Below, one piece after another: positions 20,986 to 34,100 of a stretch of DNA of 64,000 bases. The position numbers were made by a program, and so were the translations under genes. How positions within the stretch are numbered: position 1 is the first letter of the stretch; every line of letters starts with the position of its first letter. Origin of the DNA: Branchipolynoe longqiensis (lineage: Eukaryota; Annelida; Polychaeta; Phyllodocida; Polynoidae); the NCBI GenBank assembly GCA_030323885.1, contig CM059193.1, positions 76,205,040-76,269,039 of the forward strand, in the 5' to 3' direction. The notes under the pieces are model-generated. The model was not told the origin of the DNA, did no database searches, and saw only the letters and a program-made list of their open reading frames with translations.

Positions 20986-21258
20986 TATGCATTTCTATGT
21001 TTTCTTTTTTGTATGTACTGGGTACTTAAACATATAATTCGCCATTGTTTCCCCCCACCCCTCCCCCCTGAAATCCAAATGAAAATAGTCTTGAATTCCT
21101 ATGAAAAATAGCCTTGAAAAGCCATGGAATAGCCTTGAATTGCATATCTTCACATGTGTACGGACACTGGGATGAGTTATCCACTCTCCCCATCATCTAC
21201 ATTGGGCGTTGTGTATTGTTTCTTCATCTCTTCAATCATTGTCATTTGATGCACACAG
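20986..21258 (+). other. NCAPD3 intron remnant
   Basis: It contains a partial copy of the CTTGAAAAGCC-type repeat (about 21068-21160) and then the pyrimidine-rich tract TGTATTGTTTCTTCATCTC before the acceptor at 21257-21258. No coding signal. Confidence 0.5.
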
Positions 21259-21425
21259 TGTGCGTTCCCGGGCCGTCACCTCCTTTGGCTTGTGCTGTTC
21301 GGCCGGTCATCCATTGACGCAGTCCGCCATCAAGAACCTCATCAGCCCGCAGCCCGGGGTGCGGGGTCCAGTCTCCCGGCTTGTCCCTACACCAGACACT
21401 GCCCGGACCGTCACAGTACAAGCAG
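21259..21425 (+). CDS. NCAPD3: NCAPD3 exon: first certain exon
   Basis: Phase 2 in, phase 1 out. Reads [13 protein letters not shown] then a linker, matching the TVRSKALSSF region of vertebrate NCAPD3 as I recall it. The upstream tract TTGTTTCTTCATCTCTTC supports the acceptor GCACACAG. Confidence 0.8.
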
Positions 21426-24411
21426 GTAGGTGCTCTCGTATCACCCGAACTACAGGCCCAGGTGCACCTTCTCACAACCTAAAAGCATCATGATCCATTA
21501 TACCCTCACCCTCCCTCCTTCCCTCGCCCTGATATGAGCTTAGATGTTGTCAGGACTTTTCCTTCTTCCCACCTTTCCACCCTCCCTCCCTCCCTCCCTC
21601 CCTCCCTCCCTCCCTCCCTCCCTCCCCTCCCTCCCTCCCTCCCTCCCCCCCTCCCCCCTCCCTCCCTCCATCCCTCCATCCCTCCCTCCATCCCTCTCTC
21701 ATTCTCTCCCTGTACTAGAATATGTTACTGCTGAAGCGTATGGTGTCAAGAGTTTTGGTGTGCTTGCCAAAAGAGAATTTTGCATGTTTGCATTACAAAT
21801 ATCTCCATTTAAATTGAAGATTGCTTCAAATTAATGTACGGTATAACCAACCTAATATATATATTTATCTAAGAAAATGACAGGGACTCAAAACCATCGG
21901 ACTATGCAGCTTCAGTAACAAAGGCCAATGTTCGCTGTTGACAGCTGACCCTGGCTCGGACGCAGCTGAGAACTCACTTCCGGTGGAGCCGGCGACCAGC
22001 GCGCCGACTACCACGGAACACGTGGCTGACGTCACCCCGCTAGACGTCGCCACCTACCCCGACGCCAATACCCCAGCCACCACCAACACCCCCAATGGCA
22101 TCCTACTCACTCCTGGCGGCGAGATCTGTAAGTTATCTTGCAAACCATCTTTGAAGAAGTTAATCTTCCAACTTGTTAATCAGTTCTTTTCCTCGACGAA
22201 TAACTACACTAATAAAGTTGCATTTCAATTGCCGATTTGTTGTAGCAATGTATTTTGCATACATATGAATTTTAATTTAATGTGGCATTGGTTGCTTGGC
22301 TGGACAATCACCCCTTGGGGAAGCCGTATGATGACCTTGCTACATGTTTGTGTTTAAATAAAAACTCAACTCAATTCAGTATAGCGTGTGTGGAAGCACA
22401 AGACATTGACTTAGATTTGATTCTCTGTATCCAACTTAAATACACATGCACTTATTAAGCTGTCTCAAAGGAATACTAAGTCAATTTAATATACCCTGGC
22501 ACGTCTGAAGCCTATGATGTCCAGTATTTTGATGTGCATGCCAAAATTAATTTAGCATGTTTTCACTTCAAATATCTCAAAAGTTTACCTTTTAAAATAT
22601 AAGTTACTTCAAACTAAAGTAAAGTAGTATACGAGCGGTATATACCGACAGTGGGACGCCAGCATCCTAACTGTTAACCTGGTCTAAGCTCCCAAATGCA
22701 GTAGCCCATACCCATGCCTACCTGTCTGTGTGGCTGTGAGGTCAGCACAGACTTACAATAAAAAAGCGTGGACTGCATGGCGGTTTCAGCTCTGATCGAG
22801 GGTAAGGGTGTCGTGTCGATGCTGCGAAGACGGGCCCAGAAAGACACCCGCGCGAATGTGCGGAAGGCAGCCCTGCAGACACTCGAGAACCTAATCAAGC
22901 TTGATGGGACACTCCTCAACACAGAGGTGGGTGGCACTTTTTTGTGCTTTTCTTATTTGTGGTGTGTGTGTGTGTCTGTGTGTAGGGGGAGGGGTATGCA
23001 CACTATATGGCAGGAATACATTTGTTCTTTCTTCATTTTTGTGTGTGTGGGAGGGGTGGGGGGGTATGCAGACTATTTGGCAGGAATAAACATTGATTGA
23101 TTGGTGGTTGCTTTACGCCGTGTTGGCAGCATAGGCCATATTCACGGCGAGAACGGTTTGGTTCTTATTCAGACCATCAGGAATATATATTAGAGTATGG
23201 TAACAATAGCAGTTATATAAACAATTGACAGCTTATGGCATAATCGATTACTAACATATAATATACTTGTAAGTACCACTGCAATGTGATAATGTGATAG
23301 ACAGTCTCCTACTCTGCTACCGAATGCGGTGGCCGAATCGGTAGAGCGCAGGCTTCCCATGCGGGAGATCGGGAGTTCAATTCCCAGTTGAATCAAACCA
23401 ATGACTTGCAAAATTGGTACTTGTTGCTTCCTAGCTTGGTGCTCAGCATTACTAGGATAGGGCAAGGATTGATTAGCTCAGTGTCAGGATAATGTGACTC
23501 AGTGGGATATCAGGTCATGGCACTGGTGACTTGATTTCCCAGTTGGTCAGCACTATAATGTCACCATGAGTGCGCACTGTCACAACTCGGTACCCGTCCT
23601 TATATGACCTTAGATGTTGCCAGGACGTAAAACTCCAACAAACGAACAAGAGCAGTTATATAAACAATTGGCTACTTATAAGTTATACTAAGTTATATCA
23701 TAATGGATTACTGATATATGCTCGTGAGTACCACTGCTATGTGATAAGGTTCCCTACTCTGCTTGTGGAATAAAAGAATAACACTCAGACAGACTGAGAT
23801 AGCTTCGGTTTATTCCGCCATGGTTAGAATAACATTGACTTGTCACTGTCCAGCAGGGTAGGGTCTAGATAAAAGATTCACCCCGTACTTACAGTACAGG
23901 GGTGAACGACAGCGTAGTCTAAATACGGGCGAAAATAGCTTTAGTATGGAACAGGAAGTAGAATGCCTGGCACCAGTGTCAAATGGTTACTTATATCGGC
24001 ACAGAGTTGGTGAAATGGGAGAGAATGCAAAAAGACAAGATGGCGGCCGTACCCATAGAACGCCATCGATTTCACTTTTAAATCTTATTAAACTAAATGT
24101 TTTATTATATTATACAAAGAATAAATGTTGCTTCTTAGATTGTGAAATTATTTTATATTTTATTTACACTTCAGATCTTACACAGTGAATCAACTATGAA
24201 TACAGCCATGTTTCGGTGTACTTTAATTTAATAGACGTTTTTTAAAAGTCCTGGAATTTTGCACTGAAAAGTACTGGAATTTGATATGTCAAAATGGGTA
24301 TGAATTCTATTTTAGAAGCCCCTTAATTTGTGTCATATTCACTAGGACGTAAACAACAACAAACAAATATTCACTATGCTCTGTTTCTCCCTTCAGTCCC
24401 ATCCGACCTCC

Positions 24412-24444
<33 letters not shown>

Positions 24445-25115
24445 ACCACACTTCGCCAATAGTTTGTTCATTACAACTTATGGTGATCACTCCGTGCAGG
24501 ACCTGAGCGTGCTGAACGACCGGTGTAGCGATCCTGCGTTGTCAGTTCGACGCCAGGCTATGCGCAGTCTCACTGACCTACTGACTGACATTCCCCTGAA
24601 CGCCAGTGTACAGAGGTATGTAAAGGGTCAGCCAATTTCTTTGACATTTTCACGGTCATACAACGAGTAATACTTTTTAAGATTCACGATCCCCCTTTCA
24701 CTAAGTAGTACACGTCAACATTTTACCATAGAACATCCCAGTGCGTTATGTTTTATCAACGTATGCATGATGTATGCATATTATATAGTATACATAGGCC
24801 GATATGTATGTATGTATGTATGTATGTATCGGCGTCAGTTCAAAGTGGGTGATCTAGTAGTGGGGTATCATGCACCGCTTGCTAGGGTCAAACTCTCGAA
24901 GAACTGGGATGGCCCCTTTACTATAGCAGAAGTTGTCTCTGACACTATGGTTATTATGAAGGGTAAGGATGGAAAATACCGCAAATCCAACGTTAGGGGT
25001 CTGAAGCTTTACACCCATCAGATGTCAAGAATCGCTGGGCCATCCTCCTGGTTGGATGCGCACATAGGGGACGGGTACAGGTGGAGGCTGGTACTATTGA
25101 TGCGAGCATACATAC

Positions 25116-25146
<31 letters not shown>

Positions 25147-28100
25147 CATACATACATACATACATACATACATACATACGTACGTACGTACGTACGTACG
25201 TACGTACGTGCATGCATGCATGTATGCATGCACGCACGCACGCACGCACGCGCACACACACTTTAAAGTTAAATATTGAAATATATTCATGGTGTGTCCT
25301 GGAAAAAGTGTTTGAATTTAACCAATGGCAGTAAAGTTGAAATTTCCTTCTCTTCATTGTTCATTGGATTCAACAATCTGTTAAATGTTTTTCGAGTGAG
25401 TAAATGTTGATATCCTGAAACTGTACTGATACTGTTCGTATTACGCGCTTTTAGGTGCTGGCTGGAGGGGATTCTGCCGCTGGTGATGGACCGTGAGACG
25501 ACATGCCAAGAGAAGTGTCTTGAGGCGATAGAGTGCATGATCCTTAGTAACATCGTACATTATCAACGGTGAGGACAGCGTTAGTTTTAAAGGTTTTTGT
25601 GGTAAATGTGTTTATACCTCTGAAAGTACAATTTGTTAATGCCGGAGCACTGGTCTTCCAGCCGTCAAAACAATCATAGTTGGTTACACATATTCAGGGT
25701 CCGTACTGGACCTTGATGAAAGTGTTGACAAGTCTTGTAACTTTGAAAAGATTTACTAAGTATTTACACATGTTTTACCGTTGTCTTTTTTAAAGACAGA
25801 TTTCACTATTTTGGAATTACCTGAGATTTTATATTTGTATATAAGTAATGGATTTTACTTGAAGCATCGAAATCACAATAAATTTGATTGCTTTTTTTCT
25901 GTGAATATAGCCTTTGCCCACATGTCGTAAAGTCAGCATTCTTCCCTCCCTCCCTCCCTCCCTCCCTCCCTCCCCTCCCTCCCTCCCCCGTCCCTTCCCT
26001 CCTCCCTCCCTCCCTCCCTCCCTCCCTCCCTCCCTCCCTCCCTCCCTCCCTCCCTCACTCCCTCTCTCTCTTTCTCCCTCCCTCCCTCCCTCCCTCCCTC
26101 CCTCCCTCCTCCCTCCCTCTCCCTCTTCCCTCCTCCCTCCCTCTCTCTCTCTCTCTCTCCCTCTCTCCCTCCCTCTCTCCCTCACTCACTCACTCACTCA
26201 CTCCCTCACTCACTCACTCACTCACTCACATCAGACCCCTCCACTCACCCGCCCGCCCCTGTGTTGTAGATCTAAGGCGGACTGCCATAAGATGGCCTGG
26301 CAGTTGCTGACATTCCTGGATGAGAACGACGCGGTTGATTTGCGCCGCTACCTGCAGAGGGCGTGCCAGCAGCTGGGGCGGACCAGCAGGCTGCGGGACA
26401 GCCTGCCCGCCAACCTGCAAACCCACGTGGGCACCAAGAACAACAAGGTCAGGCAGTAGTGCCCTTCCATGTTTTTTATTTCTTAGCAAATACTTTTTTC
26501 TTTTTTTTAAAGGAAAGCTAGTATCGACCTATTTTTTTAATTTCTATGAAAATAGAATTTTTAGCAAATGAAGAAGGAAGAAAAAAGAACAACACCCTTC
26601 TCTTTTTTTATTTCTGTGAAAATAAGCCCTAAGAAAAAGATGAGGCAAGGAAGAAAGAATTGATTCATTGGTGATGGTAGGAAGACCAGTGCTACATCAC
26701 TGAGAAATAAGATATGAATAAAATTAATTACTATAAAATGCTTTAATACCATGTTGGCAGCAAAGGCCATAATCATGGCGAAAGATAAGTGGTTTTCATT
26801 CTGTCATTTTTGTGTTAAGAAAAAGTGTGCTATTCACATTTATATATTTACATTGAAGCCAAGAAAGAAAGAAAGAAAAAGATTGAAAAGAGCGCCATTT
26901 TTATTTCCATGAAAAGCAATTAAAGAAAGAAAAGATCAATCCCCCTCTCTTTATTTTATTTTTATTAAGAATTATTAAGGGAAAGAAGAGTAGCACGCAT
27001 CCTTTTATTTCTTTTTTTTTTAAGCGAAGAAGGAAGGAGAGATAAGTGGCTGAGAAGGAAAGAGTCATATAACATTTATGATTTATGATTTCCACGATTT
27101 TTTTATAATCACAGATTCCTGATAATTATTTAATGGTGTGTAGACAATTTCACACATAAGAAAAGTGTCTGGAAAATTTCTTGTGTTCTGTCCGTTTTGT
27201 TTATTAATTCTTATCTCAAAATGCCAGGAATATATGACGATAGTTGGTGGGGGTGAAATAAATCTTTACCATTAAAAATGCAAATATCCATGTTCCATGT
27301 CCCATATTCTTTAATTCCCATTTTTGTGTCTGTGTTTTTTTGTCAGAGGTAAGCTTTCATTCCTGGCTATGTAATTTAAGCCACTTGAATTGTGATCTTG
27401 AGAAGTGATTTGTGAGAAGTATAAACTGTTGCATTGATAGATTCAGGGTCCGTATGGGGGCTGGAAAGTCTTGAAAAGTCTTGGGACTTCATTTGCCCCA
27501 ATTCAAGGCCTTGGAAATCCTTGAATTTCATTAAACTGTCCCCACTGATCTGAATGAGTCCAAAATCGCCATTTGCTCTTTTTTTTTCCTGAAATCCAAA
27601 TGAAAATAGTCTTAAATTCCTATCAAAAACAGCCTTGAAATAGCCTTGAATTCCATATCTTCACCTGTGTATGGATCCTGTAATTTAAGCCACTTGAATT
27701 GTTATCTTGAAAAGTGATTTGTAAGAAATAGATTGTTACAGCAAATCGGTAATTGCAATGCAACTTTTATAGTTTAGATATTTGTCGTTCTTATATGACC
27801 GTAGATGTTTCCAGAACATAAAACCCAAAGAAGGATAGTTGAAACCTGACTTCCGACATTTGTGATATTGAAAAGTGATTTGTAATGTAACAAGTATAAA
27901 CTGTTGCATTGAGAGATTACAATATTAGCTATCATTGTAAAGCATCTTTTCAAACACAAAACTTGTGCAGGGTGCCTGGCTGCTGCTGTCGTCCCTGGCC
28001 CCCTTCATGAAGCTACAGAACCACTTTGTGGTCACTTACTGGACAGACACCGCGAGTGATGCAATGGACTGTGACTCGGAGACGGTAAGTAAATAATGTT

Positions 28101-31100
28101 ATGGGGCCATTCAAGTATTATGTACCACTTAAGGGTGTGCGGGGAGCGGGACATAGATCAGGCTGTGATGGATGGGTCATCCGATGGATCCTGCTCAGTG
28201 GACCATTTTGCTGTTTGGGCTATTTTCCGTTCCAACCAGTGGTCCACAACTAGTTCATCAGAGGCTGTGGTATGTGCTGTCTTGTCTGTGGGACAGTGCA
28301 TATAAAAGACCCCTTGCTGCTTATCAGAAAGAGTAGGCTATGTGATGGCAGCCGATTTACTCTAAAGAAATATGTCAGAATGACCATATGTTTGACGTCC
28401 AATAGCCGATGATACAAATCAATGTGCTCTAGAGGCGTCGGTAAATAAAACAATTTTTTATGGGTGTGGAGCGTGTAGGTCCAAGTGTCATGTGACATAT
28501 GGTCTAGCGTTCTAAGGGGTTGGGTTTGAATTCAGTTTTATTTATCCACAAGCATGTAGTAAGGTCACTGTGGCTTCCCCAAGGGGTGATCTTCCAGCTG
28601 AGCAACCAATGTTGCATTAAATTAATGTTTGTACTTATGCAAAATACATTGTTACAACAGTTCGGCAATTGAAATGCAACTTTAATAGTTTAGATATTCA
28701 TCATTCTTATATGATCGTAGATGTTTCCAGAACATGAAACCTAAACAAGACAAAGCTACATATGGGCGATAGTATAACCACAAGGATAGTTGAAACCCAC
28801 ATCCACCATTTTCCCGCGATTCCCCGCCAGTGGTAATCCTGTAGGGGAAAATCTGCGTTTTCGCTGAAATTCACTGTCAGTGTAAAAATCTCGACTTGCT
28901 TTCCACGATTTTTGCCTGAGACCGCTTTCATCCCTGTGCTATGTAGCGAGCCCCCCGGGTAGGGAGGTCTACAGACTGCTGCCATCGCCTCTTTTTATAT
29001 AGGATGATTACAGCCTTTGACTTAATAATTCTGATCTATATTACAGGTTCATCGTGTGCTCACCGTGCTTGGCTACATCGCTAAGGACATTGACAATGAC
29101 AAGTCTGCAGAGATAGCTGACGTCCTCAAGAACCGCTTAATGAACTTTGACTCTCCGCCAGAATTGATAGCTGTCACCGCGAACACACTTGGCAAGGTAT
29201 TGGTGTTTGTGGGGTGTTTTTTTGCGGGAGTTTAGGTTTTATTTTTTATTATTTCCATTGTAGTAAATATATTTAATTCTAAATGGGTTCCTTTAAGCGC
29301 CCAAATAGTCTTTCCGCTGTTGTATAAATCGGGATTCTTTGCATACAAATTGGTGTGTACAGTATATATGCCAGTAATAGTCTAACGTAAAGTAAGTGCC
29401 TCTCAATTGAATGCCAATTAAAGATCTGGTCGCTTAATTTAAGCAAATCTTCTCTACCTGATTGGTCCACCCTTTAATCTTCTCTCAGCGTGTTGATCCA
29501 TACTAATTATTAGGCCAAATAAAACACCTAATACACGATTTCTGCGACGCATGCGCAGAGCGTAATCCAGACTGGACTTGTAGGTCACACAGTCTGTGGA
29601 GAGGCAATTGAGGCTCTGCTGAAACTGGCTTCATATTGAGAAACTGACAGTATTTTCGGCACAAATGTGGATTTATAGAGAAAACATACTTACCATTTTT
29701 TAATCATTTTTGATAAATATAGCTGTATCCTATTGATTGAAAAGCTCGATCGTCAGTGTAAAACAACACAGTGACACACTGTCGACCCACAACACGAGTG
29801 TCGTTGCCTATCACCAGATGACGCGGTGTTAGCGAGCCAAAACTGGTTTTGGCGGGGATTTCCAGGTTAGCGGCGAAAACTCAGTACGCAAGGAGCGGTG
29901 TTAGCGCAAACACACTGAGTGTAAGCTAACACCGCGTAATGCATACAGGCCCAGCTATCGTACTAGTCGTGGAAATCATGTATTGTTTCTCATACCGGGC
30001 GCGGTGGCCGAATCAGAGCGCGGGCCTCGTATGTGTGAGATCGGGAGTTTGGTTCCCGGTCGAGTCAAACCAATGATGTTACTTCTGGGAATTTTCCCTA
30101 ACAACCCTATTCTAGGCATAGATTTCCGCTTTTCTTTGCTGGAAACTGTCCATCCCTGCTCTCTGCACCTGTGTGATGCTCCTAATGTGTGTGATCCCCA
30201 TGTCCAGTTGTGTCGCGCCCAGTCGGGTGGTGATGAGGCCGCCTGCAAGGTGGTAATGGACAGCTACTTTACAGACCTGCTGTGCGCCTGTGACGCCTAC
30301 CTCTCCAAGGTCATACTGGAGGAAGACGCAGGTAGAACACATTTTGAAAACATTGCTGTTGTTAACCACACAGAAATATGCAATAGACGCAGGTAGAACA
30401 CATTCTGAAAACATTGCTTAACCAAACAAATATCAGGGTCAGGTACGGGGCCTGGAAAATATTGAAAAATCTTGAACTTCATTTGCCCCATTTCAAGGCC
30501 TTGAACAGCCTTGAATTTAACCTATTTTGAATAATTAGCCTTGAAAACGGCCTTGAAATAGCCTTGAATTCCATGTCTTCACATGTGTACGGACTCTGAA
30601 ATATGCAGTAGAACCTTTCTTCAACTAACTCTGTGATCAATCAACCCCCGCTGATATGTACGAGCAATTTGTCAATTTACAAACTAATTCAGGGTCCGAA
30701 CGGGGCCTGGGAAGTCTTGGAAAATTTTGAATTTAACCTATTTTGGGTGATTTAGTCTTGAAAAGCCTTGAATTCGATTAAACTGTCCCCACTGATCTAA
30801 ATTAGTCCAAAATCGCCATTTACCATTGTTGTTTTTCCTGAAATCAAAATGAAAATATTTTTTAATTCCTATGAAAAATGGCCTTGAAAAGCCTAGAAAT
30901 ATCCTTGAATTCCATATCGTCACATGTGTACGGACCCTGAAATATAACTAACCATGTGATCAATCAACGTCTCCTGATATGTACGAACAATTTGTCAATT
31001 TACAAACTAATTTGTCTTATTTGACTTGCTCTGATGACAGGACATTTGTACCAGGCCAACATTGGTTGCAGCGTTGTCCTTTGACGACATGAACTGCTGT

Positions 31101-34100
31101 GTTCTTAAAAACTTTAATTTTAAACATTTCGCTTTGGTCTATTTCACGTTATGCTACTCTTTGTAACAAAGTAAACTAATGTTGATTATAACGATCACCG
31201 ATACATTAAAAAAAACAATCTGGCAGAGACTCAAAACCATTGGATTGTGCAACTTTAAAGTACCGCTGTGTATAACTTACAGCATCATCAAAGGCCAGTT
31301 GCTCTCATACCATGTCTATGCGGTGTGGGAGCTTTAAAATCCCTTGGGTCGGTAAAAGTGTAGGCTCGGGCTTTCTATCAACAAACTGTCTAAATGTGAA
31401 AACAAGTCTGTTCAGACTTATCCATGATAGGCAGTATAAATCTTCAAGAGAAAAGAAAATAGAATAATAATTTCGGTAGATGAAATCATCAAATTTTCTA
31501 AAGTTATCCTTTTATTGTAAAAGTTACTTCAAACTAGAGAAAGGTACATTATGACGATCAACCCAATATGTTTATCTTTACAAAACAAAAAAAAAATAAC
31601 TCAAAAGTATCGGACAATGCCATTTTAACCTAACTTTGTTAAATCTAAACCGGCTTCGATGTCGACTTCTTTCACTCTCCTCATGTCCATGACCATGGCC
31701 ATGACCATGACCAGCGTGATCCTATATGAGTAGGTGCATGACATGACTCCAATGTACACAGGCAAAATGCTGGCTAATGATGTATATTTCCATAGTTCAA
31801 CACAAACAATTAACTACATAAACCTATCAAATTCTATGTGCTTAACTGCATGATTAAACTCTAAGGCCTTACTAGCAACTTATGAAATTAACAAGTTACA
31901 ATTGAAATGCACAAAAAAAGATCAATACAAATTATAGGCAAATGGACTAACACAAAGTATGGTAACGGTAAGAATTTTGGACTATTTGCAATCTACAACC
32001 GTCAACAAGAAAGGAGAAACCCAAAATAATTACTAAGATAAAATTCTAAAGATTTGAATCAAATTGGACTAGTGCTGCCCGGTGGTGAAAACAAGTGTTA
32101 ACATACTTATCCGTTATGGGCAGGTTAAATATATTAGTAACAAAAAACAACATCCTCAACCCTGTGCTTGCTGTACCAGACACGCTGGTGGACGAGGAGA
32201 AGACCATCTGCCACATCTTCACGCTCGGTGAGATTGCACAGCTGTGTCCGAGCAAGACGCCGAAGCGTGCTTCGATGCTCATTCAGAGTCTTGTCGCTGG
32301 CCCCATGATCACCAGCGTCGATGGCAGCAGTCAGAATCCGGCCACCCAGGCGGCGTCCGACATTGCATCAACAGGGTCCAAGTCATCCAGCAGCAAGCGC
32401 ATGTCTGAGGACTGGGCCAGCCCGCACAGCGTGCAGTCCACGCAGCTGTCCCAGCGAGGTGCGTCTCAGCTCAGCCAGTTCCGTGGCTCCAAGATGTCAG
32501 GCCGCGTCCGGGCTTTCGCTTTCACCACACTCGGTGAGTTGTCGCTTAGTGATTAAAGCGACATAGTCCGATGAAAGCATCAATTTTTCGAAACCAAAAT
32601 GAGTATCTACATTTGATCCTACATATTGAACTTAAATATTGGTGTGCTTATTAAACATACATTACTGCATAAAAGGACAACTAGAAACTGTTAGTGCTGA
32701 AGCCCATGACATGTTTGCCAAAATAAATTTGTTCATGTTTTCACTTCAAATATCTCAAATAAAAATATTAACCATCTAAACAAATTTGTAATGTGTCTTT
32801 AAGCAAATTTCATATTTGATTCATCGGGTTGACAATTATAACATAGTCTACTGTAGTTTGGAGTAACTTTTGTGATAATTAACTATCTTTGGAGATATTT
32901 TGATAGCAAGCATGCAGAATAATTTGTGTGTGCACACCAGTTGAAGCTGAATGTAATACGCCATCAGTTGTAATTGTAACTGCATACAATTCCAGGTCGA
33001 TAATATAAGTGTTATACATGTAGTGAATATGAGTTCTATAGTATTGCATGACTCTCAAATTTTCTTAAGACATGTTAAACAACTAAAGTTACTTTAAGCT
33101 AAAGTCAGATAACTTATAGCGATCAATATTGCAGAGATGAAAGACCTCTGTGGTTTCGCAGATTTCCGGGATTTCTTATATCCACCGATTAACCTTAAAC
33201 AAAATTCCAACAGACAATAGTTGTGTCGTTTGAATCCTGTTCTTATATGACCTTAGATGTAGTTAGAACATAAAACCTAAGCAAAAAACTGTTAGTTATG
33301 GGCGATAATGCAATCACAACAAGGCTAGTTGAGACCTGACTTCCGGTATTTTTCCGCAATTCCCTGACAATGGTAAACCTATGGGAGAATATCAGCATTT
33401 CCGCTTTTTTTCCCGGAGACCACTTTCATCCCTGATATTGTAGTAGTCGGTACCTGAGCCTCATCACCACGCGATGGTGGCAGGGTCTATGCTGACCACT
33501 TGTAAACGTGCCGGCTGGTGGTGTGGGTGGTGTGAGACAGGTCAAGTGAAATCACTACAGGTAATGAAGGAAACAGAGTAGGAAATGAAAGGTAAGAGAA
33601 TGACACTCCTCAGTTTATTGTTTATATAGTCTTACAAGATCCAAGATGGCTGTGGTCACATGAGGTGATCCCTCAATCAACATAATGCAGTGGTCACATG
33701 ACTCACTCCTCCAATAGGAATACAATACAATGGTCAATGATCATAACAATGCCATGTGGGGGGGAGGGGCATGTGAGGTGACTCTTCCAAAGAGTGTTCT
33801 TAGTCAAACTCGGAAGTGACACTCCCTCTCAAAGACTATTCAATATACAAGTTCTATACCTAATGAATAATAGTTTACCAATTCCACACATATCCCTCAT
33901 ATGCCTTTGGGTTTTTATAGCTTAACATTTATCATTATATAGACAGTTTGTAATTTATTATAGTAACTTCACCTCGGTTCACATGTATTATATCGGACAA
34001 TTTTACACACTGTTGCGACAGATGACAGCAAACTAGCCAGAGGCGGTCCGTAGGTGGACTGCCCCTTTCTGCAACTGGCTAGCGCCACCACCACCGCCAC

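Noticed and set aside
21506..21734. Gly/Arg/Glu-rich and Pro/Leu/Ser-rich open frames over CCCT repeats, also at 25829-26459 and 51465-51956
   Set aside because: Open only because a tetranucleotide repeat lacks stop codons; no coding evidence.
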